Source: Siphonodentalium dalli (taxonomy: Eukaryota; Mollusca; Scaphopoda; Gadilida; Siphonodentaliidae). From it: a stretch of DNA of 64,000 nt. The position numbers and the translations under genes are program-made. This document shows positions 56,118-64,000 of this stretch, piece by piece (position 1 is the first letter of the stretch; each line of letters starts with the position of its first letter). The stretch is taken from assembly GCA_032622095.1 (NCBI GenBank), contig CP136064.1, positions 43,296,989 to 43,360,988 on the forward strand, in the 5' to 3' direction. The notes beneath the pieces are model-generated. The model had not been told where the DNA came from. It saw nothing but the letters and a program-made list of their open reading frames with translations, and did no database searches.

Positions 56118-56215
56118 ATCTCAAATTTCAATCGAATCAGATAACGTTTGTTGAAGTTGTTTCGCTAACGAGCCTAAAAATCTGTGAAAAATGGCAAAGG
56201 GCCATAACTCTGTAA
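56118..56215 (+). repeat. remaining partial 161-bp satellite unit
   Basis: GATAACGTTTGTTGAAGTTG, TCGCTAACGAGC and AAGGGCCATAACTCTG continue the satellite after the insertion. Confidence 0.85.
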
Positions 56216-56229
56216 TAAATGTGCGGACG

Positions 56230-57205
56230 AACCCGATTATTTGTCTGCATCTTACGTGCATGGATATGTACTCATACGCCAAATAGAAAACAAAGAGTTC
56301 TCATAAATGACTCATGTTCAAACTTCAGAGTTATCCCGGCTGGAGCCCCTCAAGGCTAAATACTCGGCCCTTCCTATTCCTCGTATACATAAACGACCTA
56401 CCCGAAAATTTAAACTCAGACACTAGAATGTATGCTGATGACGATGCACTATGATATTGAAATGTTAGAAAGAAATATAAATGAAGACCTAACTAAGATT
56501 GATGAGTGGGCACGTAAATGGCTTGTAAATTTCAATCCGATTAAAACAAAAGCAATATTGTTCTATCTGACCCCCAATAATGTGGCCTTAAATGTCCGTT
56601 TTAAAACAAAAAAGTGGAACTCATCGAGTCACATAAACATCTCGGTCTTGAAATTCAAAGCAACTTAAACTGGAACACGCACATCGAGTCTATCGCCGCA
56701 AGAGTTACTCATCGGCTGTCAATCCTCAGAAAATATAAATATAAGCTTGACAGAAAAACACTTGATAAACTATACAAGGCCTATATTCTACCAATAATAG
56801 ATTATACTGATGTATATGGAAAAACGCCCCTGATTATCTTCTGAAGAAACTGGACCGAATTCAGATCGATGCTGCCAGAATTGTAACTGGTCTCACACGC
56901 ACATGGTCAAATAGTTCCGTCCTGAGTGAAGCAGGCTGGCCTACACTAAAAAATCGCAGAGAGAAACATAAATTACAAACACTATTCAAAATTATAAATA
57001 ATAAAGCCCCAGACTATCTTATTAGTTTACTGCCGGCACGTTCATACCAGGTGTCAAGATATGCCATGCGATGCCCGGATAGGTTCTACTCGTATTGTTA
57101 TTCTACAGAACACTATAAAAAATCCTTCCTTCCTTCGACCGTGACCGAGTGGAACAAACTTCCTAAGTATGTAACTGCAGCTGAAAATCTACAATCAGAG
57201 AATTT
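56230..57205 (+). pseudogene. LINE 2 ORF2, 3' part: RT C-terminal half
   Basis: Reading across frames: VIPAGAPQG then a stop, LFLVYINDLPENLNSD, the active-site box MYADDDA at ~56,430, ARKWLVNFNPIKTKAI, HKHLGLEIQSNLNWNTHI, YKAYILPIIDY, DYLLKKLDRIQIDAARIVTG and KSFLPSTVTEWNKLP. The order and motifs are those of CR1/L2/Jockey-type RTs. At least three frame breaks exist. It ends at ~57,200, where ORF1 of another LINE begins. Confidence 0.88.
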
Positions 57206-57208
57206 AAA

Positions 57209-57887
57209 ATGGCACTGCAGGATGAAGATTTTCTGGATAGCATGAAGAATATTTTTAAGACCGTTTCCATCGAAGCCAATGACAAGTTGCAGGGTAGGGT
57301 GGTATCGAAGCTGGAGGACGAAAACGCCGAGCTGCGACTGAGGTTGGCTAACCTGGAAGATAATAGCTGGGCTCACGACGAACGCATATATCAGCTAGAG
57401 TCTGACCTTGATGGCCTGAAAGAATACGGAATGCGGAACTCCTTACGCATTACCGGTGTAAAGGAACGTCGGGATGAAGTCGTCGAGGACATAATCAAAG
57501 ACATAGCAGGCGACATAGCTATCGATGTCGAGTCAGAAGACAGAATGATGCCACCGCTCAGGTAAACGTGGAAGTCAGAGATCAATTCTAGTGAATCACT
57601 ACAAGAAGCGGAACACATTCTATCGCGCGAGGGGAGGACTGAAAGGATCTCGAAAATATAATTTCGTGTTCATAACCGAACATCTGACCAACAACCGTTC
57701 GCAAATGGCAGGTGCATGCTATAAGCTGAAGAGAGATAAATATGTGGACTCAACGTGGACATTCAATGGTGTTATTTTCGTCAAGGACCTGCACGAGGAG
57801 GTGCACAGAATTGACAGTTTCCACGAATACGATGCATTCCAGAGACAACAGTCTTCAGCCCCAGACGCAGAAATTAATCTGGGCTAG
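57209..57887 (+). pseudogene. LINE 3 ORF1: coiled-coil/RRM-like protein with one frameshift
   Basis: The start MALQDEDFLDSM is followed by heptads (VSKLEDENAELRLRLANLED, IYQLESDLDGLKEYG), then the RRM-like MRNSLRITGVKE. Near 57,540 the frame shifts; RCHRSGKRGSQRSILVNHY and RKYNFVFITEHLTNNRSQMA follow in the next frame, ending with HEVHRIDSF-type sequence and a stop at 57,887. The layout is that of L1-like ORF1 RNA chaperones. It begins within ~10 bases of where LINE 2 ends. Confidence 0.82.
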
Positions 57888-57889
57888 AC

Positions 57890-58605
57890 ACATACGCATG
57901 CAGTGCGACCACATGCACTGTCAGCATTTGGGCTATACAAATCCATAGTCCATATTGTTATGTTATACCCCTGTTGCTTCTGTATATATGTTCCACCGCT
58001 CATTTATATATATTTACATACACCTGATATCTCTTCCGATTTCCCCATAGCGTTACGGTAGACACGCCCCCTTATTCAATGCGTTCATAAACATATGAAC
58101 GTAACATGACGTCACTTTCAGTGTCGTTCATAGGTTTATAAACACATTGGTCCCGGAAATCACCGGGGATTGTCGGACATTACCGACAGCTGCTTGAGTA
58201 TCTAGTCAGCCAATACGCCAAGGATTTGATAGCAAACAATATGTTATCGAGGTTCACGATTGGATGGCTAGTGGCATCTAATTGCGAGCACGGGTGGCAC
58301 GAGATGTTCGATTGACTATCAGAATATTGGTTATCATATAATCCCATATCCCATAATATGTCAAATATAGCGAATTATCGAAATATGAAATACAACGAAA
58401 AAGCGAAATATGAAAATACAGCGAAATAGCACGAAATAGGAAAATACAGCGAATAGCGAAATAGGGCGAAATATAGAGCGAAATATAGATATAGGAAATT
58501 ATTTTTTTAAACGAAATAACGGAGATATTTGAAAAAGTGTTTTTGACGAAATAACGGACATATTTGGAGAAGTGTTTTAAAGAGCGTAAGTATATAAATA
58601 TAAAT
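57890..58605. repeat. non-coding spacer with short GCGAAATA-type repeats
   Basis: GCGAAATA/GAAATATGAAATACA motifs repeat at ~58,370-58,560. GAACGTAACATGACGTCACT lies near 58,096. No gene seen. The LINE endonuclease expected between ORF1 and RT is absent. Confidence 0.55.
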
Positions 58606-58610
58606 AATAA

Positions 58611-58747
58611 ACGGCGGATTCAACGTGGTCATGGGTTTTGACCGCGATAAAAAAATCAGCAAACTCCGCATGAACCCCTTCGGGGTTCATGCAATTTGCT
58701 GAATTTTTCTCGCGGTCAAAATCCCATGACCACATTGAAACCGCCGT
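58611..58747. repeat. hairpin, ~67-bp arms
   Basis: ACGGCGGATTCAACGTGGTC pairs with GACCACATTGAAACCGCCGT. The axis is at CCCCTTCGGGG (~58,679), with a few mismatches. It sits immediately before the LINE 3 RT remnant. Confidence 0.92.
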
Positions 58748-58749
58748 TC

Positions 58750-60230
58750 ATTTCTTATATGACTATACACGATGCCATATAGTAAATAAAGGAACGTACC
58801 TGTCCGAAATCAGTGTAACTCCGAAGGCAGTTGAAAACAAGCTTCACGAAATGAACGCTTCAAAAAGTTCTGGTCCAGCTGAAATTCCTACTAGATTCTT
58901 AAAGGAATTGGTCAAACCACTTAGCTTCCCGCTTAGCACACTTTTTAATAAATCAATATGCGAAGGAGTAATGCCAGATATTTGGAAACAAGCTTCAGTT
59001 GTATCGCTGTACAAAAAGGGATCGAAACAAGAACCTGGAAATTACAGGCCAGTGAGTCTAACATGCATCCTATGTAAGGTCTAAGAGTCATTCATCAAAG
59101 AGGCAGTTATGAATCACATGGAAACGAACAACTTATTCACTAAATTTCAACATGGATTTAGGAAGAACCTTTATTGTAAGACTCAGCTGCTTGAATTTAT
59201 GGAACATCTAAGAAAAAGTCTTGACGAGAACAACCCGGTCGATGTCATCTACTTAGACTTCCGAAAAGTATTTGACACTGTTCCTCACCAACGACTGATT
59301 AGAAAACTGACAACACATGGGATAGGAGTCAAGTGGAGTCTTGCCCTGTTTCTGTTATTCATCAACGACTTACCATCAAGTGTCACATGCTTATGCAATA
59401 TATTTGTAGACGATCAGGCGATACGAATATAATTGGAAATCCAAATACACAGATGTTACAAAACAACATCGACGAAGCATGTGAGTGGTCGCGAAAATGG
59501 CAACTCTATTTCAATTCATCGAAAATAAATGTTGTCCATTTCGGCCACAATAATCCACAAATGTCCTACTACATGTCGGACACCGATACGCGACATTCCA
59601 TCAATTCTGAGGAATACACGAAAGACCTTGGCGTAACAATTGACAATAAACTAAAATTCGACAACCACATTAACTGTGCCATCAGCAAAGCCTATCAGAT
59701 CCTGGGAGTTATAAACCGAACATTCAGCCAGATAGACTCGGGCATCTTGAAACGACTATATACTTCAATGGTGAGGGCGATATTAGAATACTGCGATAAC
59801 GTATGGTCTCCACATCTCATCGGACAATCTCAAAAGCTTGAGCGTGTCCAAAGAAGAGCAACGCGCCTTGTGTGTAGTTACAGAAAGCACGAATATGAAG
59901 ACAGAATGGTATTTCTAAATCTACCATCCCTTAAATACAGAAGGCTAAGAAGTGATCTCATAGAAACCTACAAATATTTACGCAGTCAATATAATTCCAT
60001 CCCGGATCAGTTCTTTCAGAAGCGCAATATACATCGACAAGGGGACATTCATGGAAACTAAACATTTGTTCCAAAAATAAGGACATTCGTAAGTTTTTCT
60101 TTTCGAGCAGAGTATGCGCAGAATGGAACTCGTTGCCAGAAATCGTTGTAGAAGCTCCAACACTTCTACACTTTAAAGAACAAATCGACGTACATTTATA
60201 TCACAGGAGAAACAGATTAATTTTTTTTAC
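58750..60230 (+). pseudogene. LINE 3 ORF2: RT remnant, endonuclease missing
   Basis: Pieces in order: SVTPKAVENKLHEMNASKSS, IWKQASVVSLYKKGSKQEPG, NYRPVSLTCILCKV-stop, FQHGFRKNLYCKTQLLEF, VDVIYLDFRKVFDTVPHQRL, LLFINDLPSSV, a damaged active site FVDDQA, WQLYFNSSKINVVHFG, YTKDLGVTIDNKLKF, RAILEYCDNVWSPHLIGQSQ, LERVQRRATRLV, then FFFSSRVCAEWNSLPEIVVE. This is a CR1/Jockey-type RT with several frame breaks; the GVPQGS box region near 59,330 is deleted. The 3' end near 60,265-60,300 has a GGACTAAAAGTCC hairpin and AAGGACTTGTTCC, as seen in CR1-type tails. Confidence 0.9.
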
Positions 60231-60429
60231 TCACATTAATTTATGCTAATATAATTATATGTTGATGGGACTAAAAGTCCGAAAGGACTTGTTCCTAAAT
60301 TGATGATTAATTGTATTGTATGCATATTTTATGCATGTTATCAATTTATCAATTAAATATATTATTATATATATTCCACCTTTCAACGTAGTGATTGTAT
60401 TATGTAAAGTTAGTTGTAATTCAAGTTTT

Positions 60430-60530
60430 GCCAGGCTCTATATATGTATATATACGTATATATGTATGTGTGTGTGTATGTATATATGCAAAAAAAAAAA
60501 GAAAAAAAAAAAGAATATATATATATATTG
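60430..60530. repeat. TA/TG microsatellite with A-rich run
   Basis: (TATG)n and (TG)n are followed by A10-G-A11 and (TA)n. Confidence 0.9.
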
Positions 60531-60534
60531 TGAC

Positions 60535-61185
60535 TGTAGATATCCATGTGTAGATTCATATAATAACTGTTGGTATTTTATCACAACGAGCATATATAAA
60601 ATGATTGATTTATTCAACGCCGATGCCTTTCATGACTTTCCATTATCAATCATCACAGCGGGGCGTATTGTTTCTTGGCAACGTTCTATGCGTCATTGGT
60701 TTTTGCTGCTTTCTTTCCTATGACGTTCAACTTTGGTTGAAAACGTTGCTGGAAATGGGTTTCCAAATAAAGTCTCTGAGCGATGCCATCGATATATATA
60801 TACGGGTTTTGCTTGAATTGACCATTTTGAACGCCAAGGTCAGGTGGGGTCAAACACCAACACCCCAAAAATGGTGGAAATCGGCCCAGCGGATACCGGG
60901 AAATCGGCCCTGCGGATACCGAGATACCCTATGCATCAAATTTCGTACGTAAAAATCCGCCAGTTTAACCCGATTTGATTTCCACTCAAGTATATAAACG
61001 CGCCTCATATACCCACGCTCATTAATTATCAAGTTTCAACGTAAAGATAAATTACCATCGGTGCCCGAGATATCGCCAAGACGTCTGAAACAGTCAAATG
61101 CATCGGCCGGTTAAGCGTTAACGTGATCTAACGTTATGACATATAACGACGTCATAGAAGTTATGCATTGTTTTTATCCTGATGG
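60535..61185. other. no gene seen
   Basis: A 135-codon ORF overlapping the microsatellite and a 115-codon ORF at 60,605-60,952 have no recognisable domains. A short direct repeat ATCGGCCC(A/T)GCGGATACCG occurs at ~60,882 and ~60,902. Confidence 0.4.
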
Positions 61186-61189
61186 CGGT

Positions 61190-62250
61190 GGACGTTGTCG
61201 TATTGGCGAGCCCGTGCGGCGCCCGCTTCCCGCATGCGCAGACGAGATCTCGGAAACGGGTGGAGCTATCGACTTGAAATTTGCTATGTGAATGTATCTT
61301 GCCCCGGATACGAATTTTATCGGGTCGCCGAGTCCGTGCGACGCCAGCTTCGCGCATGCGCAGACCAGATCTCGGAAACGGGTGGAGCTATCGACTTGAA
61401 ATTTGCTATGTGAATGTATCTTGCCCCGGATACGAATTTTATCGGGTCGCCGAGCCCGTGCGACGCCAGCTTCGCCCATCCGCAGACGAGATCTCGGAAA
61501 CGGGTGGAGCTATCGACTTGAAATTTGCTATGTGAATGTATCTTGCCCCGGATACGAATTTTATCGGGTCGCCGAGCCCGTGCGACGCCAGCTTCGCGCA
61601 TGCGCAGACCAGATCTTGGAAACGGGTAGAGCTATCGACTTGAAATTTGGCTTTAGAATAGCCCGGACAACGTCGGGCTCATCGGCTACTCTCATATATA
61701 TTTTGAAGACCTTGTCTGTTTGTTTGTTTGTCTGTCTGTCTGTCATTTATACAAATCTACGATTCTCGACCGATCGGGACGAAACTTGGTACGTGTGTGT
61801 AGTTTGACCAGGCGGTCGTCATTGTCGTATTGGCGAGCCCGTGCGACGCCCGTGCAGCGCATGCGCAGACGAGATCTCGGAAACGGGTGGAGCTATCGAC
61901 TTGAAATTTGCTATGTGAATGTATCTTGCCCCGGATACGAATTTTATCGGGTCGCCGAGCCCTGCGACGCCAGCTTCGCGCATTCGCAGACGAGATCTCG
62001 GAAACGGGTGGAGCTATCGACTTGAAATTTGGTATGTGAATGTATCTTGCCCCGGATACGAATTTTATCGGGTCGCCTAGCCCGTGCGACGCCAGCTTCG
62101 CGCATGTGCAGACCAGATCTCGGAAACGGGTAGAGCTATCGACTTGAAATTTGGTTTTTTAATAGCCCGGACAACGTCGGGCTGGGTAGAGCTATCGACT
62201 TGAAATTTGGTTTTTGAATAGCCCGGACAACGTCGGGCTCATCGGCTAGT
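61190..62250 (+). repeat. 122-bp tandem array interleaved with a longer module
   Basis: CGAATTTTATCGGGTCGCCG recurs at 61,311, 61,433, 61,555, ~61,939 and ~62,060. The unit also has CAGCTTCGCGCATGCGCAGA and GAGCTATCGACTTGAAATTT. Twice the array passes into a hairpin AGCCCGGACAACGTCGGGCT (61,656; 62,164 with a second at 62,218), then TCTCATATATATTTTGAAGA, a TGTC-rich run and CGACCGATCGGGACGAAACT. Translations of both strands are repeat artefacts. Confidence 0.93.
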
Positions 62251-62254
62251 CTCA

Positions 62255-62930
62255 TATATATTTTGAAGACCTCTGTCTGTTTGTCTGTTTGTCTGTCTGT
62301 CATTTATACATATCTACGATTCTCGACCGATCGGGACGAAACTTGGTACGTGTGTGTAGTTTGGCCAGGCGGTCGACGTTGTCGACTAACCTTCCCTCGT
62401 GTATCCTTCAACTTTCGACTCATCAGAAGGGATGCACATTGGGGTGAAGGCTATTTCTGTCACCAACAGTAGAGTGATGGGGATGAACTCGTGCCAGAAA
62501 CAGTATTTAACTTTGTCAGTCGACGGCACGTTTCAGTATTATGTATTTTATTATGTACACATTACCACACATGCTATTGCATACATGTATGTCACATCCC
62601 ACAAGTTGAATTTCGTGTGGAACATATTTTCTAGTGCTGATATTTAAAAAGTCCAAGCGGACTGTCTACTTGAATTTAAAAGTGTGTCTCTGATGGGACT
62701 ATAACCAGGAGAACTGCCATCCCTTAATCCCTTCCGTCTCACAATTTCGTGTGAAGGGGCGAAATTGGGGTATTGGCACTTCTCTGTCAGATTATATTCA
62801 TATCAGAACCACACAAACCCGAATACTTTAGAACGAAGTTTCAGAATCTTACATATACATAAAGAATTGAATTATGTATGTATACATGTACCTATAATTC
62901 ATGCATGATTGAACTTGTATTGAACTATAA
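62255..62930. other. array edge and unique DNA, no gene seen
   Basis: A second copy of the TGTC-run/GACGAAACTTGG module ends near 62,375. The rest has no supported feature. Confidence 0.5.
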
Positions 62931-62933
62931 TAT

Positions 62934-63001
62934 TTAAAGGTTCTCAGTCCGATCGGACGCTCCTATGTTTGGGAGCGTCTGGTCGGATTGAGTACCTTTA
63001 A
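62934..63001. mobile_element. 68-bp minimal foldback MITE (family 1)
   Basis: TTAA lies at both ends. The TIRs AGGTTCTCAGTCCGATCGGA and, inverted, AGGTACTCAATCCGACCAGA extend through GCGTCC-type sequence to a loop of about eight bases. Arms of ~30 bases pair with about four mismatches. Nothing remains of the family body. Confidence 0.9.
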
Positions 63002-63004
63002 GGC

Positions 63005-64000
63005 CAAAATTATTTCAATATCTTTAAGACCGAAATTACAACTACTGCCCTCTAGGGGTCATTTCCCTGACGACGATTTTTAATGTCACCAAAACATACA
63101 TACACCAGTTTCTAAGAATATGTGTGCAAGTATTTAACTGCCAAATGCGGATCGAAATAACAATCGTTTATCAGAATATAACGAGGACAAACTTTAGAAA
63201 TGTTTTCCCTAAGATCCAAATGCATAAATTTCAAACTAGGATCCAAATGTAATTTATTTCAGACTTTCGAATTTTGAAAATGAATGAAAATTCACATAAG
63301 ACCATACAGTAAACACCGACTATATAGATAACATGCCCATCTCAAAATTTTAGCGCACAACTTTGAAATGCATTTCTTGCATAACCTCTCCGCAAAATCT
63401 GACAGACCAGATTTACTCATTGTCAACTTCATTATCCTACACGCACTTATATATCAATCTCGATACTCCCTAAACCACATTATGTAATTGACTTCCCACC
63501 TCAAATAATCTACAACTGTATTTTTCTCTCTCCCCAGCCAACCGCAGGCCGTACGAAAATCCGATAGAGTAAGCTACCCTTATATATACCCAATATTGGA
63601 AACTGTTACAACAGCATATAGTTATCGCGCCTTGTACATAAGCGTTCATCTCCAACAATTGGGTTTGCTCTTCAACTTGGATGCGAACGTTCACTCATCT
63701 GGCAAAATTGACTGGCATATAATATATCAAATATATCAATGAAATTCTGTATATGGACATCATGGTTTCTCGATCTCAATGATGCATTTATAAATGCCTG
63801 AATTTGTACTTCTTGCACTTGTTTTCAAAGCGGTGTAATCACAAGAGCCGATCACTGCATGATATCGTATACTTTCTCTGTATCATGTGCCGTTTGTAAG
63901 AAATTCGTCGCTGATATTATATCACAGTTAAGTCCTACATATATATGGCGAATTGCCTATATATAAATATTTCCGGGAATATCTGCCAGCGTGTGAACGT
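63005..64000. other. no gene seen
   Basis: AT-rich DNA with short ORFs only; no repeat or RNA gene recognised. Confidence 0.45.

Noticed and set aside
61118-62025. Arg/Ala-rich overlapping ORFs up to 134 codons on both strands
   Set aside because: They are translations of the 122-bp array; the open frames change with each unit because 122 is not a multiple of 3.

Overview
This looks like a gene-poor, repeat-dense stretch of an invertebrate nuclear genome. The reasons are AT-rich non-coding DNA, eukaryotic retroelements (APE-type LINEs, a Penelope-like element, a tRNA-derived SINE), TTAA and 8-bp target duplications, satellites and microsatellites, and no bacterial-style gene packing. Several repeats (AGGTCA-rich families, a 161-bp satellite carrying 'GGGCCATAACTCT', a SINE tail ending in a 'TTTCCTCCACCA' module) resemble repeats I associate with molluscs, perhaps bivalves; this is an impression, not a search result. 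I see no multi-exon host gene. The only candidate host-like ORF is a 113-residue unknown near the left edge.

Layout. 0-3.6 kb: one small unknown ORF, homopolymer tracts and degenerate repeats. 3.6-11.9 kb: a minus-strand LINE (ORF1 at 10.9-11.9 kb, ORF2 at 3.6-6.6 kb) split between its two ORFs by a ~4.2 kb element with long terminal inverted repeats (TIRs). 13-21 kb: hairpins, members of a TTAA-flanked MITE family, a SINE, a GC-rich MITE and a ~209-bp-arm palindrome. 22.6-28.3 kb: a head-to-tail array of four 1,340-bp units. Three carry a 479-bp TTAA element; the fourth is the empty site and instead holds a G/C-tract element with an 8-bp target duplication. 29-32.6 kb: another MITE, a ~28-bp minisatellite, a microsatellite and a LINE 3' end. 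33.3-51.7 kb: several copies, direct and inverted, of one large composite repeat associated with a ~42-bp minisatellite. This block also contains a Penelope-like element flanked by inverted repeats, a tandemly duplicated 73-residue ORF, and further TTAA insertions. 52-60.3 kb: two decayed plus-strand LINEs, one interrupted by the 161-bp satellite. 61-62.3 kb: a 122-bp tandem array. 62.9 kb: a 68-bp minimal foldback MITE.

The genes here do not form a pathway. What they show is nested transposition: paralogous repeat copies give empty sites that prove several insertions, and the order of events can be read in places. Two retroelement ORFs (LINE ORF1 and the Penelope RT) are each broken by one base in a homopolymer, which could be real decay or consensus error in the assembly. 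The most interesting signals are the filled and empty TTAA sites in the 1,340-bp array, the perfectly conserved duplicated 73-residue ORF, and the load of nuclear-receptor-like (AGGTCA) and RFX X-box-like motifs carried by the dispersed repeats.
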